From: Ceratopteris richardii
Lineage: Eukaryota > Streptophyta > Polypodiopsida > Polypodiales > Pteridaceae
Direction of reading: 5' to 3'
NCBI GenBank assembly: GCA_020310875.1
Contig: CM035441.1
Span: 90,222,495 to 90,286,494 of the forward strand
DNA length: 64,000 nt
Positions 33,588-45,639 of this stretch are shown here, piece after piece. The translations under genes were made by a program, and so were the position numbers. Positions within the stretch are counted from its first letter, which is position 1, and each line of letters begins with the position of its first letter. Below the pieces are notes generated by a model. It was not told the origin of the DNA and ran no database searches. It saw only the letters and a list, made by a program, of their open reading frames with translations.

Positions 33588-34440
33588 ATGGTTGGTAGCA
33601 CTTCCACTCCCATTAAATTTCCTCGAGATATGTTCATGGAGTTCTTCGATGATACAAACTACAAAGGTACTATAGATTTGTATAAACTATCCTATAGAGT
33701 CCCTTATCTTTAAGGGATGCTAACCATGAACTCCAATGGGCTTGAGGAGATTAAGAGTTTCTTGGAATTCTATATATTACGATATGCTATAGATATTCCA
33801 ACATATGAGAGTAAATGGGTCCCTTGTGACCTACCTTTTTACATTCATAAAGGAGATGAGGCCTTTTCAAAGCGCCTAAATAATTTTATGGTTATTGCTA
33901 AGGATGTAGGGCACTTGTTAGATGACACAATGCCATTAATTTAGCAATTAAATAAGAAGAAGAAGATTGGAAGAAAATATCTATCCTATGTTTCAACAAC
34001 AATATTTTTTGTCAATGAGGAGCCCAAACCTACACCCATGGACCTATTGCATCTTGCTATTGGGGGTTTTGTAGATGACAAAAAGGAACTAAAAACGAAA
34101 AGCTCTTAACTTATTAGAGGTGAATGATAAAATTCTTACAAAATTTTGGCAAGGAGTAGTCGAAAAATTGAAGGAAGCCAATAGTGCAGAAAACACTCCA
34201 TACTCCAACTTAGAGCCCTTGGAACCCACTTAACCAAAGGTAGAGATTGAAATTTTTTAAGTGGTGCTCGTCAACCCAAAAGAATTTTTGTTCTTACATG
34301 ATATTAAGAAGGCATTTGGTCTATGCCTCGCTAACGCCTAAGTATTTTCTGCTCAAGCTTGGATGTTCCCATTGACAATGCTTTTGATAGAATTGAAAAG
34401 ACAATCGCTCCGTTTGGTGATTCACTTGATTGTCGGCATG
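33588..34440 (+). pseudogene. Unknown protein, pseudogene copy 1
   Basis: A frame opening MVGSTSTPIKFPRDMFMEFF at 33588 continues with stops at 33711 (TAA) and 33942 (TAG). Beyond the first stop it reads LEEIKSFLEFYILRY, ESKWVPCDLPFYIHKGDEAF and GHLLDDTMPLI. Further fragments resemble the second copy at 44186-44545 (PFGDS, near 34410). I do not recognise the family; no transmembrane segment or catalytic motif stands out. Two copies with matching wording show it was once a real coding sequence. Confidence 0.6.
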
Positions 34441-34469
34441 ACCATTTAAAACGGATCATCTGGATGTTT

Positions 34470-35809
34470 CCAGGCCACCGGTTGAGGCCTCTGTATATGC
34501 CTCACTATAGTGTTTGGATGTGCTTTGAATGAAGTGAGTTCCTTCTTATATGGAGGTGAGGGAAAATATCCATGCATATTGGAGAAACGGACTTGCATAT
34601 GAATGAATCTAGGCTTGGACAAAAAATTGGAGCATGGAACTCTCAACACCCCCTTTATGTGATCACCCTTTTAGTTTTAATGTGATGAACTAGTGACATT
34701 TGTGATCACGTAGTTCATTGGGTTTTTAAGCTCTAACGTCATATGGGATCTTTAGACATACCATGGACACATTGGATCCGTGTTTGGGACATATGGCATC
34801 ACTTGGTTTTCATGCACATATGGAACCCATGTAGTTTTTGTATGCATGGACATATAGGATCCATGGTGTGTGGAACATATAACATCTCTGGGATCTTGGA
34901 ACATATGGGATTGCAAGACATATAACAAAACATTTGGGATTCTAGTGTTTTTGTTTTGGGGGAGGGGATATAGGTACATATGGAATCCCTAGACATGTAA
35001 TTTTTGCATCGTGGAGTAGGTGGTGTCTTTTTTTGATCCATTTTCCTCCCTTTTGTTGTAGTATTTGAGGTCCATTATTGGGTAGCTTTGGAAGGTCATC
35101 CTCTTCTTGTCGTAGACTTCTCTTGGTGCATTTACTGTTGTTGTATCCTTTGTTTCATGAGCTTCTTCATCTTTTAATTTTCTTGAGAGTATGTGTAGCT
35201 CTTTATGCATCTTGGAGATAAAATTTGACGAGGGAGAGAGTGAACATGTTCATTGCATTGGGAAGGTCCTACCTTGATTACTATTCAAGTACTATCTAAT
35301 CCCTTACAAGAGAGCTTTAAAGTTAATGTTAGCTTTTGAGAAAGTTAATATCCAACGGAGCACATACCAAGCATACATTCATCAACTCCCAACTAGAAGG
35401 AGGTCTTCAACTTCATCACCCTAGAAAATGGAGATCCTCATTATATAATCTGTACTCCTCATATACAATTTTCATGGTGTTATCTCTAGATGGGTGAAAA
35501 TGTTTTTCCAACCTTTAAGGGTCTTAAATCCACGTTTCATGATGGCTTGCTAGATTTCTACAAGATTAAAGAATTGATGGTCTAGTTATTGTGGAATTAC
35601 CGTTTCCTTTGGCCTTGTTGTGGAAATGAAATGTCGACAAGGTTGCTTTGATATCCTCTTTTTCTCAGAAACTTTTTGAGCAGAAGTGTTGTCAATCCAT
35701 GATCAGTGCTTTCACTCCACGTTCAGTTCTCCTGTAGTGTTACCCTTTCCTTTGGCCTTATTGTAGCAGTAGAAATGTCTACAAGGTTGCGAGGATCTAC
35801 TCTTTTTCT
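34470..35809. repeat. Duplicated block X, copy 2 (left part)
   Basis: Collinear with 30640-31940. Interrupted by the LINE at 35810-37487 and resumed at 37505-37660. Confidence 0.7.
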
Positions 35810-37487
35810 TTTTTTTTTTTTCGAAGAAGCAGGAAATTTAAAATTGATGCAAGAGAAAAAGAGGGCAGTGATCCTTCCAATAGGAAGGGAACACTTACAA
35901 CTTAAGTCCTTCAATATGCCACCTGATGAATGTGGTCATATTATCTCTAGTTACAGAATGAGCTTGAAGTAATTTGGATCTCCACATATTACAATGGTAT
36001 TTTTTAATCAATGAATGAGGGTTAACATCACCTAAAGAATTTCTACAGGAGTTTCTGAGACACCAATCGATAAGACTATTCATTCCCATCATACAAGGGA
36101 AGAAATGATCCTTACAATGTTTATCAAAAATTTTACTGTTCCTGTCTTTCCAGATAGCCCACAGGATGTGAGCTCTCAACAATTGCCAAATCACAATGTC
36201 CATTCTATTAGCTTCTCCAAGAAGAAGAGCTCTGGAGTTTGGTGGTTTAATTCCAGCAGTTTGACAGTAAAGGTAGAACACATTCCAGTATCTGGCAGAA
36301 TTCTTGCATTTGAAAAATAGGTGTTCCAAATCCTCATTCTTGCCACAGAAATGACAGTTTCCTGCATCAATTTTAAATTCCCTGGCCTTGCTGCCAGTCC
36401 ATATGCCCCTGTGAAGTATCAACCACAGAAGGTAGGAGTGTTTAATGGCCAATGGAAAGGCCCAAACACACTGAAATCTGTATCTCCATTGATGAGTAGT
36501 CCAGGAAAGAGACCACTTCCTGTTAAGTCTTCCAATCAGCAGCTTGATACTGTTGCTAGATCTTTTGAAGTTGTTGAACATATCCTAAGAGACTTCATCA
36601 AGACTGACAGTCTTCTCCCACATATTAGTAGCCATCTTTTCCATCAGCACAGTCTTTTTGTCTTGCAGGATCTGTTTACATGCAACAGACAAGGAATCAA
36701 TGTTTAAAATTTGTCTATCGTCAAGAAGATTACCATTGCTCATCAGATCCTTCCAATTGCTGAATCCCTTCCTTCTACATTTGTTCCACCTGATAGGGAA
36801 GGAGGTGCTGGTTTCTTTGACATGCCATCCTATCGAAATAGAGTCCTGCAATAAGAAAGAGTAGTTAAACTGAAACCAAACAGGTAAACTGTACTCCCTT
36901 TTAATAGTCATCCAGGACTTCCAAAAGTTACAAATAAGCATACTTCCTTTGGGCACAAAAGTAGCAGGAGATACAACTACATCCCAGATATCAAAATTTG
37001 TCCAACACTTATTATCTGCAATCCAGAATTTAGGAATATTCCTTTTGATGAGACAGGCCCAGAAATCATTAGAAGAGACTGCCCTACATATCCATTTAGC
37101 TGCCATCTGAGTAGCCATTTTGGAGGGACAAATCAATCCCAGTCCACCTTCAGACTTCCTCATGCAACAGGTATTTCAGGCCACCTTGGGAATCTTATTT
37201 TCTCCCCATAAAAATCTTCGAGCAAGAGAGATAGCATGAGCCAGCTGCTTCTTATTAGGATGCCAACAAGACAAGAAGTAGGTTAGACAAGGAAGAATAT
37301 AATGTTTGAGAACAAAGGATCTTTGAGCAATATTAGTCTGAAAATCAATCCACTTAAAATTTTTTTTTCTAAACTTGTCCAGGACCCAGTTCCATCTTTG
37401 TTCTTGAGTGATTTCAAAGCCCATGGGGATGCCCAACAACCTGAACACAGAGCCTTTTTTTATGATATCACAACCTGCCATTTTAAC
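35810..37487 (-). mobile_element. 5'-truncated LINE (L1-type)
   Basis: A 17-bp target duplication beginning GGATCTACTC flanks it (35793-35809, 37488-37504). A T-run at 35810-35821 is the poly(A) tail of a minus-strand insertion. Only the 3' part of ORF2 is present. The interrupted block reads across cleanly when compared with 31900-31950. Low decay (two nonsense codons in one frame) suggests fairly recent insertion. Confidence 0.95.
35895..37481 (-). pseudogene. LINE ORF2 C-terminal part with zinc-binding RVT domain
   Basis: One frame from 37481 to 35895 with two stops, a TGA at a position that would be tryptophan (37173-37175) and a TAG near 36582. It covers sequence after the polymerase core (RWNWVLDKFRKKNFKW, LPCLTYFLSCW, FLWGENKIPKVA, RKSEGGLGLICP) and ends in a zf-RVT-type zinc motif C-X2-C-X7-H-X4-C (CHFCGKNEDLEHLFFKC) within the last 230 residues. 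The endonuclease and polymerase domains are absent by 5' truncation. Confidence 0.92.
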
Positions 37488-37660
37488 GGATCTACTCTTT
37501 TTCTCAAAAAATTTCTAAGAACAAGTGTTGTGAGTCCATGTTCGAGATCTATGTTGTAGTCAACCTAGATCTTAAAGGTCGTGATTCTATGATCTGTAAT
37601 TCAATTGTATTTATGAGTGAGTTATGACCGTTTACTTGTAATCCTAAGTGGCTCTATTAG

Positions 37661-38572
37661 CTAATAAGAAGAAACTGATAAGGGAGGATCCACGTGAATT
37701 TCTTCTTTCCGGCTGACATGATCGATGATGTAACTCCCTCTATCTCTTGCTTTTTGATAATGATGTGCAATCTTTGGAACAATCTGCCATGATATAGTCG
37801 TTTGAGATTGCTGGCTTCTAGCTGTATGATGTATGCGCATTTCATCTTCGGTAGCTTCTTGTACGCACGCTACCTTCACAGGATAAATCTTCTGCATCTG
37901 TGTCTAACAACAGAAAATTTGTCGTGTTCTACGCTCAGTTGAGGGCTCCATGTCCTCCGCATTCTTTTTTTATCAAGGCGACCAACCAAATAATTGAATT
38001 TAGAAACCTGACTTGTATAGTATTTACCATACAATAGAATTCTCTGAAATGTTGCACAGTGACTATTACTTATCGAAAAATATATGACCATTACCCGTCA
38101 TAGATGATAGATTCATTTAGTAGTGAAGATACACTTCACCACAGGGACATTGCAAGCTTTTCTTTGGGACATCATTGACGATGGGACAACATCCGTAAGC
38201 TTTCTTTGGCGGGCTGCTCCTTTAGATAATAGTTGTGAATTCAGCTCTAACTTTAGTGCTTTATGAGTCGTCATGTGGAATAGCAAGAAAGTGACCGAAT
38301 CAATTATGTCAGCAGTAAACAAACTTCTAAAAAACTTGTTCGCTCTATTTTGCTCTCTATCACTTTATCTCTCTCACTCTCTCCCTTCGTCACTATGTGA
38401 GACAAAACTTGGCGACAAAGTGAGAGAGAAAAAAAATAACTATGAGGCCACGCCGGATGCAAGCTCCTATGGACTGCTATAGAGAACAGACGGGACAAAG
38501 TGATGTGCTTAGAGGAGAATCCTCTTCGCAGTGCGTAAGATGTGATATTCACAGAGCTGAGAAAGTAATGCT

Positions 38573-38576
<4 letters not shown>
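37661..38576. other. Unassigned region
   Basis: Less repeat-like than its surroundings. Minus-strand open frames at 37661-38110 overlap in two phases, which could be an eroded coding remnant, but I recognise no domain. Confidence 0.35.

Positions 38577-38634
<58 letters not shown>
38577..38634. repeat. (TC)n microsatellite
   Basis: Uninterrupted TC for about 57 bp. Confidence 0.98.
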
Positions 38635-38636
<2 letters not shown>

Positions 38637-38747
38637 ATTCCATCGGTGGCACACACATAGTGTGGAGAGGAGAACATGATGAGTGACAGACGATCTGGTG
38701 ATGGTTACTCTAGAGGGAGGCACACTAGCTTTCTAGACACAAGAATC

Positions 38748-40905
38748 TGTAACTGCCTTTGTCAGTACTCTTAGAAATCTTATATGGTCATATAACCTTT
38801 TCGGCAATGACCCTTTTATGAGGGCACTTGTTAGTACCCACGTGCACCACCTAACTACTTGTAGACCATCGTCAATGCCCATAGGCTATAAATGTACCAT
38901 TTTTTCTGAAATGAATCAAGGTGCATTCTCTGGTTTACATCTGCACATATCTTCTAATTCTTTTCTACTCCTAGGAGCTCCGTTGACATAGCTCCTTGCT
39001 ATGAGGTTGTTTTCATCAAGTGGTATCAGAGCCATATCGTACACACTTGCTGCCAACATCCACCAGCTTGGACATTCAAAGACACTCCATGTCGGAACTT
39101 TAGACGGGAGTCCAAGCACCCATTTTGCTTGAGAACCTACTCTGTCTGATCCTCGAGTGGTTCTAATACAAAGCTACATGTCTCTAGAACCAGGTTTTCT
39201 AACCTTATCACTTGAGAGTAAGCCCAAAGCTGATGGTGCATTTGTAGAAATGGCAGGCTTCTTCTACAGGGTGCTCTGAACCATGATTCAAGAAACCTCG
39301 CTATAGGAAGTGAAAGGACCTAATAGTTCCTTGCTACGAAACTAAAAAATGCGAAATTTAAAAGTGAGGCAGCGAAATTGAGCATCTTCAATGATTACAT
39401 GGGCCAAAGCACGCAACTCTACCATGCGGGTGAAGGGGAAAGACACAATAGCCATCGCTATATAATCTTTGAGATTTTCATGAATTTTACTTGTTTTTTA
39501 TCATTGAACACATAAGATGACTCATAGGATTCTGTCCGAGTTAAGAGTTGAGGGTGAAAATTTTTAAGCTCTTGTAAAGTCATGAAGAAACGATGACTGC
39601 CCTACATTGATGCCTCATCATAGGTCATAGGTGGATCACGATGCAAAGGAGACATATTTTCCATTGCTGCGCCCACTGCTCCTGAAATCACCATGCTTCC
39701 ATCTTGATTATTGCAGATGTCTTGCTACAACCCTAGCTTACGAATCATTTGACAAAGCTTTCTATCAATGTAGCTAGGTGATGAAGCCACATGGATGCCC
39801 AGGTAATTGCGGCACCTATTGGAGGCTCCCTATATAGCTTACTATGTGCCTTAATTGCTTCAAATAGGAGGCACCATTGTATATTCCCACAAACATTGGT
39901 ATGCATCTATCCCACTCAATGAAGATAAAGAGCACAAATTCTATCACATCTTTTAGTCTATTTGGTTCTCAGCTCTGGCACACTAGAGGATAGTGTCCTA
40001 AAAAGGCAGTGCCCATGAGGAGGCCTTCTTTCAATGACCTTGTCAATGATACCCATCCAAAATACTATCATCACCTTGGTTTTAAGCGTATGCATGCCCA
40101 AAGAGATGCACGAAATCTCTTCAATAACAAGATCTATAAAGCTATTGAAGAGTATTATACTATAACATAAGTTGACCACTCATCCATCTATGGAACTTCT
40201 ATTGTATTTAATGCATGGAAACCTGTCATTGCCTCTCTGATACAAATAAGCATTGCCCAACTTTCGCTTGTGTCAAGCACCTACTCTTGCACTAATCTGG
40301 GTACCTACTGCGTTCAATAAAAAATAACCCCTAGTAGCCTAGAATGGTGAATCCTAATGTGGTGTAACAAATCACACATGTAAAACAAGCTAATCGAGCA
40401 TACTATCCAATGTGATAGATTTAGCTTCCACACGTAACCCAAAGAATTCACAAAAACCCAATGAAGAATTCAATCTTTCAATGTGGTAGATCAACCCAAT
40501 GTGGTAGATCAAATCCAATATGGTAGATCAAATCCAATATGGTATAGAAAACCTAATGAGGTAGCCTAATATGGAATATTTAAAGACCATGTAAATATAT
40601 AATGTGACATGCCGAGTATTTCAAGCAACTACATTCAACTAGTGTTTTCCAATGCTTTAAAAAGAAAAGGGGGAGGGGGGGTTGTAACTACCTTTTTCAG
40701 TACTCTCAAAAATCTGGTACGTTTAGATAAATGTTTTTCGGCACTAACCCTTTTATCAAGGCACTTGTTAGTACCATTATAATTGTTTGACCTTGAATAA
40801 ATGCCTAAGGCAAGCCTTTTGTATATAAAGCCATTGTCTCGTAAATCAAATTAAGGTGCACTTTCTTATTCATCTATGCATATTTCTCTCTCCACCTCTT
40901 TATAG
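38748..40905 (+). mobile_element. Small non-coding LTR element (H)
   Basis: Left LTR about 38748-39018 starts TGTAACTGCCTTTGTCAGTA. A primer site TGGTATCAGAGCCA is at 39021-39034. The right LTR starts at 40683 (TGTAACTACCTTTTTCAGTA) after a polypurine tract GGGGGAGGGGGGG (about 40669-40682) and fades at about 40905. The 1.65-kb interior has no recognisable protein. LTR divergence is clear, so this is old. The left LTR contains a TATA-like CTATAAATG at about 38887. Confidence 0.85.
40479..40547. repeat. Short tandem repeat of about 18 bp
   Basis: Four imperfect copies of AATRTGGTAGATCAAAYCC inside element H. Confidence 0.85.
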
Positions 40906-40915
40906 AGAATTTCCA

Positions 40916-42939
40916 CCTTAGCCATGCCTCTAAACTTTTTATTCAATGGAATCTTCTCCACAAGAGAGCATAGTGCAATGACTGCATTTTGATGGTCCAA
41001 AATCCTCAAAGGCCGGTCTTTGGCAAGAGAATACAATAGATGGAGCTCTCCATATTTCTTTATTTCAAGAGCTTTGGGTGCCATAGCAATAGCACATGTT
41101 TGCTTTGTCTACAGGTCGACGTGTGGATAGAGGACAAAAGTGATGGAGCTAGCAGCAAACAGTTATAGCTTTCTTATCTCTCAATAGTGGGCAGTCATGA
41201 ATCATTAGAAAATACCATTAAGGGAAAAAATGAGCCTTACATAGGCCTTTTAGATTAATGAGTGATTAGTGATGGACCAATCAGAAGAGGGTGGTGGCCA
41301 CAGTCTACGCCCTATAAAATACTAGGCTGAAGAGAGGAGAGGGGACAAATTTCTCCCTTATTTAATGAGCTACCTCAAACGAGAGAAGGAATCTCGTAAC
41401 TTTGTTGGGCCCAAAAATTCAAAATTTCTAAAAAGTTAGAATACTCATCATAACATCTGAGAATGGACCCCCATTACTTCTTAGGGTCAAAAGTACATTT
41501 TTTGACCCCAAACTCAAAATCCGTGCAAGTTTTGAGCTTAGAAAAATGACCTTTTTCCAAATTACTCAACGAAGAGTTATTTCCCTTCTTAACCTCACAT
41601 TTTCATACATAGGTCCCAACAAGTCATCTTTTTCCACTACTTTCTCTCTGTAGCAGACCATTGAAGCTCTTGTTTCTACATTCCAACCTAGCTAGATCCT
41701 ATCTCAAATTATTGTTGTAGCTTGAATACCTTTAGCTTCACTCACAACATCTAAAGCTTCCAGGTGACCAAAAGATGAAGTCCTCACATTAAGATGTCAC
41801 AATATCAAAGCTATAGATGGACAATGGTTGTCACATAAGTATTCCAAAGGTGCATGGGTGTACATGCAACACTCGTAGAGTTGGATCTCATTGAGTTAGA
41901 GATCCTGGAAACTTGGATCTTCATTGGAGGGGAAAGTTACTTAGGTTCAAGAAGCACAAAGAAAATGCGATGGTTGCTATTGTACAACATGTTTTTACAA
42001 TGGCAACTATGGAGCTCAAAAACTCTATTACAATGAGATATCCTGTGAATTGTAAGTATTACTCTACAAGTTTGTATGTCCTATAGGGTTAAATATATTT
42101 TTGAACTATTTAGATATGATTTTGTTTGTTTCACATATATTTCCTTCTACTTTGGTTGAAGAGCTGCCACTTCATAGTCTTACAAGTACTTTCTAGGCAT
42201 TGCATGGAGATATTGGTGCATTAGTCTTTCCAAAAATATCTTTAGCTTAACTTTTCTATGATTGAGTTTTCTTTTAGACACATAGATATGTTTTACCCTC
42301 TACAATGAATGGTTTTGGACGGTTAGAGAGAATTGAACTACATTCTCTTCTTAGCTTGGATTGATCAAAACCTCATAAGATGCATGTATCATCTTTGAGG
42401 CACAAGATGGTACTGGATATACATAACTCTTTGAAATTCACAAAAGTGGTTAGATCGGTAGGTTTCCACTAGTCTTTTCCCATCCATAGTTTTGTATATT
42501 TATTCCAAGGATTCTAATTCCAAGAGAATTACTAAATGTTCATGTGTAAAGATATCACATATGAGCAAGTCAAAAGTCTTCTTGGTGAAAAAATGGGTTT
42601 GATAGAGTGAATGGCAAAAGGTGATAAATATCTTTGTAAAATAGGTGAAACAGGTATAGGATTTTGATATTTGAAACAACGTACTTCATTATACATTAGA
42701 TTCTACTATGATCTTTGAATGTGGAAACTTGGCGAATGGATACCATTTCAAAGTTGAGAGGGATCTTTACATTCATTTGAAATAAAGCTTAAATTGCCCA
42801 ACAATGAAATAGAAACTATTTTAGTCAATCATTATTGGACCTTGACTAATATCAGAGAACATTTGGTGGTTGTGGGCTTTGAGGGACTAACTCAATCCAA
42901 ATTCAAATACAAGGTCATAAGGTGAGAAATGTTTTGTGC
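40916..42939. other. Region without recognisable genes
   Basis: No coding motif, LTR pair or RNA gene seen. A minus-strand frame at 40866-41084 has no recognisable features. Confidence 0.45.
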
Positions 42940-44560
42940 TTTTGTTAAATTAATCTTTTTACTATTTATTATTTTAGTTTTATAACTTCAATTTCTTGCA
43001 AATTGATTACAACTGGGAAGAAGATTGCAATAAAAAATTAAAGTCCTTGTAGATTGGAGCAAAGATGGAACTAAACTCTCATTTTCATAGTTCTTTTGCA
43101 ACCTGATACTATCACTTTTTGGGTCATTGTATCTCATGGTTTTCGCACTTTCAAGAAACTTGTAAAAACTAGGACAAACAATATATGTTAGATATTGTGT
43201 ATACCTTCTTATCTACAATGGTAATTTCAATACGTTTGGAATGTCAAAACTCTATGTTCACTACTTTGAAATGTGGTTGGTCATGCTGATTTTTGTTGTG
43301 TTATGTTTAAACATTTGCTTTGATGCAAAAAAAATAATATTGTTTGGTGTTTTGTGCATTATTTTGTCATCAGAAACTCATTTTTTTACTTTCACTATTT
43401 TATTATCTTCTTTTAAAAGTGGGCCTCCTCACTTTAAAAACCTGAAACTGCTATAAAAATGGATTCTATGTGCTCATCTTTTACATTTGCACTCACAAAG
43501 AGCTAGAAAGATAAGACAAGACAATAGAATTCTCGTGTGCACACAATGGATACTAGCACTTCCACTTCTACAAAGGTCGTACAGATTTTTATGACCTAGT
43601 CTATAGAGTCCCTTATCTTGAAGGGACACTAACCATGAACTCTGATGTGCTCGAGGAGATTATCTATTTCCTTGAATTATATATATTATGATACACTATA
43701 GATATTCAAGAATATGAGTGTAAATGGGTTCCTTGTGACCTACTTTTCTACATTCATAAAGCAGACGAGGCCTTTTCAAAGCACCTAAAGCATTTGATGG
43801 TTGTTGCTAAGGATACAGGGCACCTGTTAGATGACACAATGCCATTAATTAAGCAATTAGATAATAAGAGGAAAATGGGAAGAAAATATATATCGTATGT
43901 TGCAACAAAAATATTTTTTCTCAATGAGGAGCCTGAACCTACACCCATGGACCTACCACCCATCTTGTTACTTGGGGATTTGTAGAACCACAAATATAAA
44001 CTCCTAACTTATTAGAAGAGAGTGAAAATTTTCGTAGAAAATTTTGACAAAGGGAAGTGGAAAAATTGAAGGAAGCCAGTAGTGCACAAAATACTCCATT
44101 GTGCATCTTACAGCCCTTGGAACCTAGTTTACCAGAGCTAGAGATGGAAATTTTTTTAGTGGTGCTTGTCGACGCAAAATAAATTTTGTTCATACATGAT
44201 ATTGAGAAGGCATTTGGTCTATGCCTCGATGAATGCCCAACTATTTTTTTCTCCACCTCAAATGTTCCTATGGACAACGCTTCTGACAAAATTGAGAAAT
44301 CAACCACTCCATTTGGTGATTCAGTTGCAAACACCATTGCATTTGTGTGCAAGGAGATTTTGAGTGATGCCAATCAAAACACCATGGAAGAAGATATGGT
44401 TGCAGCAAGGGAAAGAAATTTAGAGAAGAAGATTCCAACATCCCCTATTGTGAAACAAATTGGCATGGCTGACCCTTCCATTCCACTAGATGCAATGGGA
44501 AGAGGACACGATGAAGATAGGCTTCAAGATGTAAGTATTGTATGACATTTATGATTCACT
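42940..44560. repeat. Duplicated block Y, copy 2
   Basis: Collinear with 32430-34440 and lacking the TRIM-C insertion: the site reads through TTAGATATTGTGTATACC near 43190. It holds the second copy of the unknown pseudogene. Confidence 0.85.
43546..44545 (+). pseudogene. Unknown protein, pseudogene copy 2
   Basis: Starts MDTSTSTST like copy 1, then is frameshifted. A stretch at 43794-43985 has VVAKDTGHLLDDTMPLIKQL and KYISYVATKIFFLNEEPEP, in which copy 1's TAG is a lysine codon. A better-kept part at 44186-44545 reads FIHDIEKAFGLCLDE, PFGDSVANTIAFVCKEIL, NTMEEDMVAARERN and ADPSIPLDAMGRGHDED. The wording suggests a soluble, partly helical protein. Family unknown. The plus-strand frame 44542-44835 may be a further fragment. 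Confidence 0.55.
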
Positions 44561-45146
44561 ATGTGCAAGAAGACATTGAAGTCGATAAATTCATAGCAAG
44601 GAGTGGTGGTGATCGGGTGGCCCGTGGTAGTGGATCGACCTTGGCAAACTACATTGGATGCTTGCCAAAGGAAGATTTTGTAATTATCCACAATGACTTT
44701 TCCTCTCAAGGACTCTTCATGACTTGGTGTCTAAAGGCCTTGAGCAAACTTTTGTGTCTATCTACAATAATTCAAGGGAACAATTGTGTAATTTTGCTTA
44801 GGAAAGGCCCTTTTCCTTATTACCCTAGGATTTAACTTTAGAGGAAGAATATTAGGTCAAATAGGAATAGCTTTGGCTCTTGGATTGACGCAACCCCATT
44901 TCATATCCCCATCAGTTTTGACTTCCCAATTTCCACTATCTTTTCAAAGAAGAAAAAATGTAGTGGAGAGGCTGAAGGTCAGGAGCCAATTGTAAAAAAT
45001 TATAAGATCAATTATGCTTTTTTTAATTCCCATGTGCAGTCAATTGTATATTGTGTCTTTATGTTTTTGATAACCATATGTTTTGCATAGTTAAATCAAT
45101 ATTCTTTCAATGTTTCATTTAAAATGATGTTACCCAAATAACTTTC

Positions 45147-45233
45147 AATGGCCTAGAAATGCAAAAAAAAGGCATGCCATAGCCCATTCCCGTGTTTCTC
45201 TAGCAGGCCTTTTTTTTGCATTCCTAGGCCATT
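45147..45233. repeat. Fold-back hairpin element, copy 1
   Basis: Arms of 27 bp (45147-45173 and 45207-45233) match at 26 positions, with a 33-nt loop. Arms contain AATGGCCT and an A8/T8 run. Confidence 0.88.
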
Positions 45234-45489
45234 GCAAGCACTATGGGAACAATTTTCAAAGTCTATGTACATCATTTATAAGCTAAGATTGGGGAACAAT
45301 GTGGAAGACTCTTTTGATGTGCAATGATTAGAGAATATCTAGACTCCTATGAATGCATATAAAAGAGCATCAATTTATAGGTACACATAAGTGTGCATCA
45401 AGCTTATTGCTCTATTGGACAAAGGGTTTGCATGAACTGCACCTTAGATAATGCATACCATGTGCTCCAATGTGCATGCCATATGGTTT

Positions 45490-45611
45490 AATGACCTACA
45501 ATAGCATAAAAAAGTCCTACCATATAAATGCGGGATTGGGCCCTCTAAAAATGTTGTAGGGTTTGATTCCTGTTTCTGTGGTAAGCCTTTTTTTATGCAT
45601 ATAAGGCCATT
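45490..45611. repeat. Fold-back hairpin element, copy 2
   Basis: Arms of 33 nt (45490-45522, 45579-45611) pair imperfectly. The right arm and the CCTGTTTCTGTGG before it resemble copy 1, so both come from one family; the loop here is longer and contains GGGTTTGATTCC, similar to a tRNA B box. Confidence 0.75.
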
Positions 45612-45639
45612 GCAAGCACCCTTATCACAAAATAAACAC

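Larger units (their letters stand above)
32430..34440. repeat. Duplicated block Y, copy 1
   Basis: Matches 42940-44560 from TTATAACTTCAATTTCTTGC onward. The TRIM at 32678-33237 is present in this copy only; the other copy reads straight through at about 43190. Confidence 0.85.
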
